Source of the DNA: Porticoccaceae bacterium
Lineage (GTDB): Bacteria > Pseudomonadota > Gammaproteobacteria > Pseudomonadales > Porticoccaceae
Assembly: GCA_003448675.1 (NCBI GenBank)
Contig: DLXZ01000016.1
Coordinates: 1-5,411 of the forward strand
Direction: 5' to 3'
DNA: 5,411 bases
The notes under the pieces were generated by a model. It was not told the origin of the DNA. It searched no databases and saw only the letters and a program-made list of their open reading frames with translations. Positions 1 to 5,411 of this stretch are shown here, piece by piece. Numbering within the stretch: the stretch's first letter is position 1; each line of letters begins with the position of its first letter. The position numbers were made by a program, and so were the translations under genes.

Positions 1-1
1 G

Positions 2-1594
2 CGACTGATCCTGTCCGGCAAAGAGCCGGATGCTGCCAGGGAACTGCTAATAAAGCGCTATAGCAATCAGCTAGCACAATTGAGTCAACAGGACAGTGAC
101 GACGCTTTTCAATTCTTTATCAACGCATTAACAGAAGTATACGACCCTCATACCAGCTATTTGTCACCTCGAACACTGGATAATTTCAATATAGCCATGT
201 CCCTGTCTTTGGAGGGAATTGGCGCGGTGTTACAGCGAGAAGATGAATTTACCAAAGTGGTTCGAGTCGTCCCCGCGGGGCCAGCGGATAAGGAAGGCAC
301 CCTTAAGGCAGGGGACAAGATTGTCGGCGTCGCCCAGGGGCGAACGGAGGAAATAACGGACGTGATCGGTTGGCGGCTTGACGATGTGGTGGATCTTATT
401 CGTGGCAAAAAAGATACCATAGTACGTCTCGAAGTGCTGCCCTCCGCTTCTGAGATCTCCGGCCAAACCACGATTATCTCTATCACCCGTGAAAAGGTAC
501 GTTTGGAAGAACAAGCAGCAAAAAAAGAGGTGCTTGAACTGGAAGTTGGTGAGGATAACTACCGTGTCGGCGTTATTAATATACCTGCTTTTTATATGGA
601 CTTTGAGGCCTTCCGCAATCGAGATCCAAACTTCAAAAGCACAACACGCGATGTACAAAAACTTCTTATTGAGCTTCAAACAGATGGCGTCGATGGCATA
701 GTCATAGATCTGCGGAATAATGGTGGCGGTTCACTGATGGAAGCAACCGCCCTAACCGACCTGTTTATCAATCCTGGACCAGTGGTTCAAATCCGGCATT
801 CCAGCAAACGCATCTCCCGCGAGCAGCGATCTCGACGTAAAGCGTTTTACGATGGCCCCCTACTTGTCTTGATTAACCGTTTGAGCGCATCGGCATCGGA
901 GATTTTTGCCGGAGCCATTCAGGACTACAGGAGAGCCCTGGTCGTTGGCAGCCCCAGCTTCGGCAAGGGAACAGTGCAGGTATTGGCGCCCCTGAATCAG
1001 GGGCAACTGAAGTTTACGGAATCCAAGTTTTACCGGGTTTCCGGCGATAGCACTCAGCACCGGGGGGTGATTCCGGATATCATCTTCCCCTCTTACTACG
1101 ATAACGATCAAATTGGCGAAAGCAGCCAGGAATACGCCCTGCCCTGGGACAGCATTCATGCTGTCAAGCATGCCTATTATCAACCCCTCGGCAAATGGCT
1201 ACCGGCTTTAAAGGAGCGTCATGCGCAACGTGTGGCGAAGAGTCCCGATTGGCAATATATGCTTGACGAAATTGCGTTTATCAATGAACAGCGTGATATT
1301 AAATCCATTACCCTGCATCAGGAAAAGCGGAAAGCCCTTCAGCAAGCGCGTGAGAATCACCTGCTGGGGCTGGAAAACAAACGCCGACGGGCCCTTAAAC
1401 TACCTGAACTGGCCTCCTATCAGGAAATTCAAGCTGAAAAAGAGGGTAGCGAGGAGAAGGCCGGGGAGGATGATAATGCCAAAGACCCCTTGTTGAGAGA
1501 AGCCGGGCACCTTTTAATGGATTACCTGCATCTGAATTCATCAGCCTCAATGCCAAAACTGGTCGGCACAGAGGCGAAACCGTCTCCCAAATAG
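2..1594 (+). CDS. prc: Carboxy-terminal processing (tail-specific) protease Prc, 5'-truncated by the window edge
   Basis: Periplasmic S41 serine protease that degrades proteins from their C-termini. In E. coli it processes FtsI and, with NlpI, controls the peptidoglycan hydrolase MepS. About 530 residues are visible. The frame is open from base 2, and its first codons (LILSGKEPDAARELLIKRY) already match Prc, so roughly 180-200 N-terminal residues and the signal peptide lie outside the window. The TTG at 80 is an internal Leu codon. Visible in order: the YDPHTSYLSPR motif (140-172), a PDZ domain (about 190-445, containing SLEGIGAVL and GWRLDDVV), the S41 core with DLRNNGGG (707-730), then the catalytic Ser in SASASE (codon 890-892), a conserved Asp (923-925) and the catalytic Lys in FGKGTVQ (965-967). 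These have the E. coli S430/D441/K455 spacing. After FGKGTVQ the segment to KFYR is shorter than in E. coli, as in pseudomonads. The C-terminal part is a charged helical tail. No terminator is seen behind it. Confidence 0.97.
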   Translation, partial: RLILSGKEPDAARELLIKRYSNQLAQLSQQDSDDAFQFFINALTEVYDPHTSYLSPRTLDNFNIAMSLSLEGIGAVLQREDEFTKVVRVVPAGPADKEGTLKAGDKIVGVAQGRTEEITDVIGWRLDDVVDLIRGKKDTIVRLEVLPSASEISGQTTIISITREKVRLEEQAAKKEVLELEVGEDNYRVGVINIPAFYMDFEAFRNRDPNFKSTTRDVQKLLIELQTDGVDGIVIDLRNNGGGSLMEATALTDLFINPGPVVQIRHSSKRISREQRSRRKAFYDGPLLVLINRLSASASEIFAGAIQDYRRALVVGSPSFGKGTVQVLAPLNQGQLKFTESKFYRVSGDSTQHRGVIPDIIFPSYYDNDQIGESSQEYALPWDSIHAVKHAYYQPLGKWLPALKERHAQRVAKSPDWQYMLDEIAFINEQRDIKSITLHQEKRKALQQARENHLLGLENKRRRALKLPELASYQEIQAEKEGSEEKAGEDDNAKDPLLREAGHLLMDYLHLNSSASMPKLVGTEAKPSPK

Positions 1595-1606
1595 GTTCTT
1601 AATAAA

Positions 1607-1635
1607 TGTCAACGATTTACCTCCTCAAGCGTTTC
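1607..1635 (+). promoter_or_regulatory. Possible ECF-type promoter upstream of the His-rich/sigma cluster
   Basis: In the 74-base gap after prc, TGTCAAC (1607-1613) is followed after 16 bases by CGTTTC (1630-1635). An AAC-type -35 and a CGT-type -10 separated by 16-17 bases is the usual architecture of ECF sigma promoters. Transcription would start around 1642, leaving a short leader before the ATG at 1669. The position fits autoregulation of the sigma gene encoded downstream. An alternative sigma-70 reading is TTTACC (1616-1621) with GATAAA (1638-1643) at 16 bases. Both are short matches, so this is inference only. Confidence 0.35.
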
Positions 1636-1655
1636 TAGATAAACAAGCGCTAGGC

Positions 1656-1660
1656 AGGAG
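1656..1660 (+). promoter_or_regulatory. Ribosome binding site of the His-rich gene
   Basis: AGGAG lies 8 bases before the ATG at 1669. It is the strongest Shine-Dalgarno match in the + strand cluster and fixes the start of the first gene. The following sigma gene has no comparable site, which suggests it depends on translation of this first gene. Confidence 0.75.
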
Positions 1661-1668
1661 AAAAAATT

Positions 1669-2100
1669 ATGAACAAAACTAACCATATAGGGTTAATTCC
1701 GCTGCTGGCTTTAGTCTTGGCCTTGCCTGTGTGGGCTGGTGATCGCGACCGGGACAGACATCACTACGGCCACGGAAAACAGTACCACTCTAATCGATAC
1801 TATGATGACCGGCATTTCGATAAACATCGCCGGCACGATAGCCGGGATTACAGACTCGAACGCAGGTATCACCGCTATCATGGTGACCGCCACTACCGAA
1901 GCCATAGAAGCCATAACAGGTATCACCGCTATCACAACTACAAGTGCCACCATGGTGGCCACAAGTACAATCATGGTGGTCACCGACATGATCACGGAAG
2001 GCGATACCATCGTTACTACCATAGCGGCCATGATGATGCCTACAAATGGATTGTCGGCGGCATATTACTGAACGAAGTGATTCATCACGCACACCGCTAA
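1669..2100 (+). CDS. Exported His/Arg/Tyr-rich small protein of unknown function
   Basis: I do not recognise a named family. The 143-residue protein starts with a clear Sec signal peptide: Lys/Asn/His n-region, hydrophobic core at residues 8-19, likely cleavage after VWA at 23. The predicted mature part of 120 residues contains 27 His plus many Arg, Tyr and Asp residues. It includes YHRYH twice (67-71 and 85-89), a single Cys in KCHH (residue 93), and heptad-spaced HGGHKYN / HGGHRHD / HGRR units starting at 95, 102 and 109. The end carries a short apolar stretch, YKWIVGGILLNEVI (125-138), before HHAHR; it is too short for a normal membrane span. A strong RBS supports translation, and the sigma gene begins 15 bases after the stop, so it is probably in the same operon. 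The composition suggests binding of divalent metal (Ni, Zn, Cu, Co) in the periplasm, but that is inference; low-complexity His-rich proteins can have other roles. Confidence 0.85.
   Translation: MNKTNHIGLIPLLALVLALPVWAGDRDRDRHHYGHGKQYHSNRYYDDRHFDKHRRHDSRDYRLERRYHRYHGDRHYRSHRSHNRYHRYHNYKCHHGGHKYNHGGHRHDHGRRYHRYYHSGHDDAYKWIVGGILLNEVIHHAHR
1863..1934 (+). repeat. 18-base direct repeat inside the His-rich gene
   Basis: CAGGTATCACCGCTATCA occurs identically at 1863-1880 and 1917-1934, exactly 54 bases (18 codons) apart and in frame, coding for the two RYHRYH segments. Shorter CATGGTGG copies at 1951-1958 and 1972-1979 follow at a 21-base (7-codon) step. Identity at DNA level, not just protein level, points to internal duplication or slippage during the growth of this gene. 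Confidence 0.85.
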
Positions 2101-2115
2101 TTTACAACCATTGCA

Positions 2116-2748
2116 ATGACCGGTGACCGCAATCTTTTTGGTGAAGCCGGCTATCTGACAAGAGACACCAGTGAGATGGCCGAAGCAGACATGACAAAAG
2201 CGCTTGACAGCTTTTTGGCCCAGGTCGAGCGCCGGGCATTCTCGATGGCAAGAGTAGCGGTGAGGGAAGAAGCAGACGCGCTCGATATAGTTCAGGATGC
2301 CATGATGCAATTGGTAAAGAATTACGCCCAACATCCAAAATCAGAGTGGAGAGCGATTTTTTACCGCATTCTCCATAATCGGATTAATGATTTTTTTCGA
2401 CGTAAAAAAGTACGGGATAAGGTAATCGCGTGGTTACCTGGCTCGCGCCAACTGGAAGATGATAAAGAGGCAAACCCGATTGATCTATCAATCGGCGGGC
2501 GCATATACGAACCAGACGTACACATGGAGAGGGAGCAAAATCTGGCGCGGATTAGCGATGCTGTCGGGACCTTGCCGAAACGTCAACGGGAGGCTTTTAT
2601 GTTGCGCTGCTGGGAGGGTTTTTCCACCGCCGAGACAGCTATCGTGATGCAATGTAGCGAAGGCAGCGTAAAGACCCACTATTCACGGGCCATGCATGCT
2701 TTGCGTAAATTATTAGAAAATATATCCTTCGAGGACCTGGAGCCATGA
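2116..2748 (+). CDS. ECF-type RNA polymerase sigma-70 factor
   Basis: Alternative sigma factor that directs RNA polymerase to its own promoter set. Region 2 spans about residues 31-96 and includes the region 2.2 helix DALDIVQDAMMQLVKNY and the FYRILHNRINDFFRRKK segment. Region 4 spans about 146-200, with LPKRQREAFMLRCWEGFS, then ETAIVMQCSEGSVKTHYSRA as the helix-turn-helix that reads the -35 element. Region 3 is absent, replaced by an acidic linker of about 50 residues. The VERRAF / DALDIVQDAM / GSVKTHYSRA pattern is that of the sigma factors found next to DUF3619 and DUF3106 genes. The start is uncertain. The ATG at 2116 gives 210 residues but has no visible Shine-Dalgarno; ATGs at 2176 and 2191 (185 residues, beginning MTKALDSFLAQ) are closer to the usual family N-terminus. 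It lies 15 bases after the His-rich gene, and its stop overlaps the next start. Confidence 0.93.
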   Translation: MTGDRNLFGEAGYLTRDTSEMAEADMTKALDSFLAQVERRAFSMARVAVREEADALDIVQDAMMQLVKNYAQHPKSEWRAIFYRILHNRINDFFRRKKVRDKVIAWLPGSRQLEDDKEANPIDLSIGGRIYEPDVHMEREQNLARISDAVGTLPKRQREAFMLRCWEGFSTAETAIVMQCSEGSVKTHYSRAMHALRKLLENISFEDLEP

Positions 2749-3086
2749 GCAGAATGATGGAGGAATACTTACAGCGGCAACTTCGATCAGCTGAACAAGA
2801 CCTGACAGATGATAAGGTGCGATCCCTTCGCCAGGCACGTATAAAGGCCCTTGATAGCCATCGCAAACCCTGGGTAAATAAACTGCGAAACTTTATGTGG
2901 CCTGCCACCAGTATGGCCAGCGCATGTGCCTTGGTCTTTGTTTTAATTATTAATTTGGACACCGGGACACTTACGGATAACCACTCCCTGGTTAGCGATC
3001 AACAACTCGAAGAGCAATTGGAAATACTGGAAGATTTGGAGTTTTACCATTGGCTTGCCGAGGATGAACAACGACTGCGGGGCTGA
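2745..3086 (+). CDS. DUF3619-like one-pass membrane protein, probable anti-sigma partner
   Basis: A 113-residue protein whose ATG overlaps the sigma stop (ATGA, 2745-2748), indicating translational coupling and matched dosage. Residues 1-50 form a charged, helical cytoplasmic part (LRQARIKALDSHRK resembles DUF3619 proteins). Residues about 51-71 (MWPATSMASACALVFVLIINL) form one membrane span. Residues 72-113 form an acidic tail with 12 Asp/Glu against 2 Arg, ending in LEILEDLEFYHWLAEDE. Positive charge before the span predicts N-in, C-out topology, so the tail would sit in the periplasm. The only Cys is in the span, so there is no HxxxCxxC zinc anti-sigma motif. The role as the membrane regulator of the preceding sigma is inferred from position, coupling and topology, not from a recognised anti-sigma fold. 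Confidence 0.88.
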   Translation: MSRMMEEYLQRQLRSAEQDLTDDKVRSLRQARIKALDSHRKPWVNKLRNFMWPATSMASACALVFVLIINLDTGTLTDNHSLVSDQQLEEQLEILEDLEFYHWLAEDEQRLRG

Positions 3087-3087
3087 T

Positions 3088-3489
3088 ATGGGCATGCTAC
3101 AGCGGCAAATTTTCCTCTTGTGCCTCGTATTGATACCGGGATTGGCCTCGGGGAATTATCAGCAGAATACGTCGAGCGTGGGGGCTTTGTCGCCTCACTT
3201 CCATCCTTTCGACAGAGGGCCGCATCCTCGGAAAGCGTTGATATTAGCCGAGCATGAGGAAGAAAGCAGAGGGCAAAATGGCGATAAGCGCGGAAAACGC
3301 TGGGAGGAGCTAACACCCAGGCAACGGCGAAAGATTGAAAAACGCTACGAAAAATACAAGTCATTACCGCCTGGAGATCAGGAGCGCATTAAGAAAGCAC
3401 GCCAGCAGTATCGGGAGCTACCGCCGGAAAAACGTCGGGAGTTACGGGATCAGTACCGCAAGTCAAAAAGCAAGCAAAATAATCGATGA
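3088..3489 (+). CDS. Exported basic protein with three DUF3106-like 18-residue repeats
   Basis: From the ATG at 3088 this is a 133-residue protein with a signal peptide (MLQRQIFLLCLVLIPGLASG, or MGML at the front) and likely cleavage after ASG near residue 22. After a linker of about 50 residues come three tandem units of exactly 18 residues: W72-K89, Y90-Q107 and Y108-K125. Each has the form W/Y-x-x-L-T/P-P followed by a basic helix, which is the pattern of DUF3106. The region from residue 72 to the end has 22 Lys/Arg against 10 Asp/Glu. The start is one base after the upstream TGA (3084-3086). The ATG at 3094 is equally possible, while starts further upstream (TTG 3055, ATG 3064) would put an Asn/Asp-rich stretch before the signal peptide. 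No enzyme motif is visible. Its fixed place behind sigma and DUF3619 genes suggests a role as sensor, co-regulator or target in the same periplasmic pathway. Confidence 0.85.
   Translation: MGMLQRQIFLLCLVLIPGLASGNYQQNTSSVGALSPHFHPFDRGPHPRKALILAEHEEESRGQNGDKRGKRWEELTPRQRRKIEKRYEKYKSLPPGDQERIKKARQQYRELPPEKRRELRDQYRKSKSKQNNR
3302..3463 (+). repeat. Three tandem 18-residue protein repeats
   Basis: Three in-frame 54-base units (3301-3354, 3355-3408 and 3409-3462 by codon) encode W/YxxL(T/P)P followed by a basic helix. The periodicity is exact at protein level with no insertions, but the DNA has diverged, so this is an old, selected repeat rather than a recent duplication. Boundaries given here are good to a codon. 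Confidence 0.7.
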
Positions 3490-3538
3490 GCTTTAACGAG
3501 AGCCTGTTTGCTGTTTTGTGAGCCTGCCTGGCGTCAAT

Positions 3539-3569
3539 AAAAAAACCGGCCATAAAAGCCGGTTTTTTT
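3539..3569. terminator. Bidirectional rho-independent terminator
   Basis: AAAAAAACCGGC (3539-3550) pairs perfectly with GCCGGTTTTTTT (3558-3569) around a 7-base loop, CATAAAA. The CCGGC/GCCGG core is flanked by a 7-base A tract and a 7-base T tract, so it gives a U-tailed hairpin on either strand. It sits between the end of the sigma cluster (3489) and the end of etfA (3587), and should stop both converging transcripts. Confidence 0.93.
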
Positions 3570-3586
3570 AATACAGTGGTGATGAG

Positions 3587-4516
3587 CTATAAAGCCTCAT
3601 CCAGCTCGGGCAACGCTTTGAATAAATCAGCCACCAGACCATAATCGGCGACCTGGAATATTGGTGCTTCTTCGTCCTTGTTAATGGCGACGATCACCTT
3701 AGAATCCTTCATGCCAGCCAAATGCTGAATAGCACCAGAAATACCAACGGCGATATAAAGCTCCGGCGCAACGATCTTTCCAGTTTGCCCTACCTGCATC
3801 TCATTGGGTACAAAGCCCGCATCAACCGCGGCTCTGGAAGCGCCCACAGCAGCACCGAGTTTGTCAGCGACTTTGTACAGCAAGTCAAAATTCTCGCCGT
3901 TTTGCATGCCACGACCACCGGATATAACGACTTTGGCGGCGGTTAGTTCGGGGCGGTCCGACTTGGCTACTTCTTCACCCAGGTATTCGGAAATACCAGC
4001 GTCATGGGCGCTATCGACACTTTCAACGCTGGCGCTGCCGCCCTCTTCCGCAACCGGATCAAAAGCCGTGGTTCGCACGGTACCAACCTTGATGGCATCG
4101 CTGCTCTGCACCGTGGCAATGATATTGCCCGCGTAGATCGGCCGCTGGAAAGTGTCGGCGCTTTCGACCCCACATATGTCAGAGATTGGTTGAACATCCA
4201 GCAGCGCACCAACCCGCGGAATAACGTTCTTGCCATTAGTGCTCGCCGGAGCCAGTACATGGGTATAATTGCCAGCGAGTTCAGCGATCAGCGGCGAGAC
4301 GTTTTCACTCAGCATAAACTCATAAGCCGGGTTGTCGGCAACCACCACCTTGCTGATACCTGCCGTGCTTGCGGCTGCCTGAGCCAGGTCGCCACAGCCA
4401 GCGCCCGCAATTAACAGGTGAACATCATCACCGATTTCACAAGCCGCGGCGATCGTGTTTAAAGTCGCCCCTTTCAGGCTTTTGTTGTCGTGTTCCGCAA
4501 TGACAAGAATGCTCAT
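3587..4516 (-). CDS. etfA: Electron transfer flavoprotein alpha subunit
   Basis: FAD-carrying subunit of the soluble heterodimeric ETF, which takes electrons from acyl-CoA and other dehydrogenases and passes them to ETF-ubiquinone oxidoreductase in the membrane. The 309 residues are full length for the family. The N-terminal ETF domain spans about 1-185. The C-terminal FAD domain follows with SGGRGMQ (199-205), [10 protein letters not shown] (225-234), QVGQTGK (241-247) and the family signature [16 protein letters not shown] (253-268) followed by KVIVAIN. The start overlaps the etfB stop by ATGA (4513-4516), with an AAGG Shine-Dalgarno (4524-4527 on the + numbering) 7 bases upstream inside etfB. 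The overlap implies coupled, equimolar synthesis. All key residues look intact. Confidence 0.98.
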   Translation of the reverse strand: MSILVIAEHDNKSLKGATLNTIAAACEIGDDVHLLIAGAGCGDLAQAAASTAGISKVVVADNPAYEFMLSENVSPLIAELAGNYTHVLAPASTNGKNVIPRVGALLDVQPISDICGVESADTFQRPIYAGNIIATVQSSDAIKVGTVRTTAFDPVAEEGGSASVESVDSAHDAGISEYLGEEVAKSDRPELTAAKVVISGGRGMQNGENFDLLYKVADKLGAAVGASRAAVDAGFVPNEMQVGQTGKIVAPELYIAVGISGAIQHLAGMKDSKVIVAINKDEEAPIFQVADYGLVADLFKALPELDEAL

Positions 4517-5265
4517 GAAATCACCTTGGCTTCGTTTTTCAGTTTATCGACCAGTTCCGCCACATCTTCTACCTTGACCCCTGCTTCCCGCTCCGGTGGA
4601 GGCGTTGCCTTTAGCAAAGTAACTCGCGGCGTGGTATCCACACCCAGTTCTTCGGGGGTGGTCGTATCGATAGGTTTTTTCTTCGCTTTCATAATGTTTG
4701 GCAGCGAAGCGTAACGGGGTTCGTTAAGTCGCAGATCCGCAGTTACTACCGCGGGCAATTTCAGCTTGATTGTTTGCAGGCCGGCATCAACTTCCCGAAC
4801 GATAGTGGCTTCACCATCGTCGATATTGATCTCTGAGGCAAAGGTCGCCTGGGCCCAGCCGGTCAGTGCGCCGATCATTTGACCGGTCTGGTTGTTATCA
4901 CCATCAATAGCCTGCTTGCCCAGTAGAATCATATCCGGGTTTTCCTTGTCACATAACGCCTTAAAACACTTGGCGACGGCCAGGGGTTCAAGATCGCTAT
5001 CGGTTTGCACCAGGATGCCTCGATCAGCGCCCAGCGCTAACGCCGTACGGATTTGCTCCTGTGCTGCGTGGGGGCCAATGGATACAGCGACAACTTCCTC
5101 AGCAATACCCTTTTCCTTCATTCGCACTGCTTCTTCGACGGCGATTTCACAGAAGGGATTAATGGCCATTTTGACATTGGCCAAGTCCGGCCCTGTCTGG
5201 TCGGATTTCGCTCGTACTTTGACGTTGTAATCCGCTACGCGTTTTACAGCAATAAGTATCTTCAT
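4513..5265 (-). CDS. etfB: Electron transfer flavoprotein beta subunit
   Basis: AMP-binding subunit of ETF and the surface that docks partner dehydrogenases. The 250 residues are full length. Visible are [18 protein letters not shown] at the N-terminus, ALALGADR (75-82), the AMP-binding segment [10 protein letters not shown] (121-130) and the family signature from VREVDAGLQ (156) through [17 protein letters not shown] (181-197). That last stretch is the recognition loop region, whose Lys residues contact dehydrogenases in characterised ETFs. AAAGG (5272-5276, read on the - strand) lies 6 bases before the ATG. It is the first gene of the etfBA operon, whose shared 3' end is the terminator at 3539-3569. 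Confidence 0.98.
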   Translation of the reverse strand: MKILIAVKRVADYNVKVRAKSDQTGPDLANVKMAINPFCEIAVEEAVRMKEKGIAEEVVAVSIGPHAAQEQIRTALALGADRGILVQTDSDLEPLAVAKCFKALCDKENPDMILLGKQAIDGDNNQTGQMIGALTGWAQATFASEINIDDGEATIVREVDAGLQTIKLKLPAVVTADLRLNEPRYASLPNIMKAKKKPIDTTTPEELGVDTTPRVTLLKATPPPEREAGVKVEDVAELVDKLKNEAKVIS

Positions 5266-5271
5266 GAATTA

Positions 5272-5276
5272 CCTTT
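5272..5276 (-). promoter_or_regulatory. Ribosome binding site of etfB
   Basis: Read on the - strand this is AAAGG, followed by 6 bases (TAATTC) and the ATG of etfB. It supports the chosen start. I see no convincing -35/-10 pair further upstream in 5277-5411. Confidence 0.65.
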
Positions 5277-5311
5277 GCTAACTGGTTGAAACAATAGATT
5301 TTCTTGGTGGT

Positions 5312-5338
5312 CTTTCGGTCACGAAAACATGACGAAAG
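5312..5338. repeat. Imperfect inverted repeat upstream of etfB
   Basis: CTTTCGGTCA (5312-5321) and TGACGAAAG (5330-5338) are complementary over 9 pairs with a single unpaired G, around an 8-base loop, CGAAAACA. The centre is about 60 bases before the etfB ATG. It could be an operator for a dimeric regulator of etfBA or a hairpin in the leader; there is no T tract, so it is not a standard terminator. Confidence 0.45.
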
Positions 5339-5411
5339 CACTGAACAGCAGACACCCGCTTTTTCGGGAGGCGCCATCATGCCGTGCTGACATGGATAAA
5401 TCAACTCTACA

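Noticed and set aside
80..82. TTG as the start of the Prc reading frame
   Set aside because: The same frame is open to the window edge and the 26 codons before it match Prc (SGKEPDAARELLIKRY), so the gene is truncated by the window, not short.
230..679. 149-codon open frame on the - strand inside prc
   Set aside because: It lies wholly opposite a strongly conserved protease gene, has no recognisable protein features, and is a coding shadow.
1711..2092. Several long open frames in other frames and on the - strand across the His-rich gene
   Set aside because: The repetitive CAC/CAT/CGC/TAC composition leaves few stops in any frame. Their products are low-complexity Thr/Ile/Met or Val/Met runs, and only the 1669 frame has a strong RBS and a signal peptide.
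2204..2209. TTGACA as a promoter -35 box inside the sigma gene
   Set aside because: No -10-like sequence occurs 16-18 bases downstream, and it lies within coding sequence.
3055..3087. TTG at 3055 or ATG at 3064 as start of the DUF3106-like gene
   Set aside because: They overlap the upstream gene and would place NNDCGAD before the signal peptide; the ATG at 3088 starts right after the upstream stop with a proper n-region.
4004..4414. 136-codon open frame on the + strand opposite etfA
   Set aside because: It is antisense to a full-length, well conserved etfA, with no recognisable features.
5355..5368. CCCG-CTTTTT-CGGG small hairpin as a terminator
   Set aside because: The stem is only 4 bp and no T tract follows it on either strand.

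Overview
The window looks like a piece of a gammaproteobacterial chromosome with moderate GC content. The Prc protease is of the pseudomonad/Cellvibrio-like type, with the short loop between its catalytic Lys and the conserved KFYR motif. The etfBA pair and the sigma/DUF3619-like/DUF3106-like trio also fit Gammaproteobacteria or Betaproteobacteria. I would guess an environmental or marine gammaproteobacterium, but I cannot name a genus from this sequence.

Layout. The left edge (1-1594, + strand) is the 3' three quarters of prc (tsp), a periplasmic tail-specific serine protease; its N-terminus lies outside the window. A 74-base gap holds a possible ECF-type promoter. A tight four-gene + strand cluster follows (1669-3489): an exported, very His/Arg/Tyr-rich small protein; an ECF-type sigma-70 factor; a one-pass membrane protein that starts inside the sigma stop codon (ATGA overlap) and has the position and shape of an anti-sigma factor (DUF3619-like); and an exported basic protein with three 18-residue DUF3106-like repeats. 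A perfect 12-bp hairpin with A and T tracts (3539-3569) works as a terminator in both directions. It separates this cluster from the convergent etfB-etfA operon on the - strand (5265 down to 3587), which encodes the two subunits of the electron transfer flavoprotein. The right edge (5266-5411) is the etfB leader. It holds an imperfect inverted repeat and possibly the start of a divergent gene.

How the genes may work together. etfBA is housekeeping: it carries electrons from acyl-CoA and related dehydrogenases to ETF-ubiquinone oxidoreductase. The sigma cluster is the interesting part. The sigma factor, membrane partner and two exported proteins form a plausible envelope-to-cytoplasm signalling unit. 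Its His-rich first gene suggests, but does not prove, metal or pH sensing. The sigma / DUF3619 / DUF3106 neighbourhood is known from many genomes as a conserved but poorly characterised set; the His-rich leader gene is the less familiar part. Prc immediately upstream is a periplasmic protease of a type known to act on an anti-sigma factor in Pseudomonas, so a functional link is possible but unproven.
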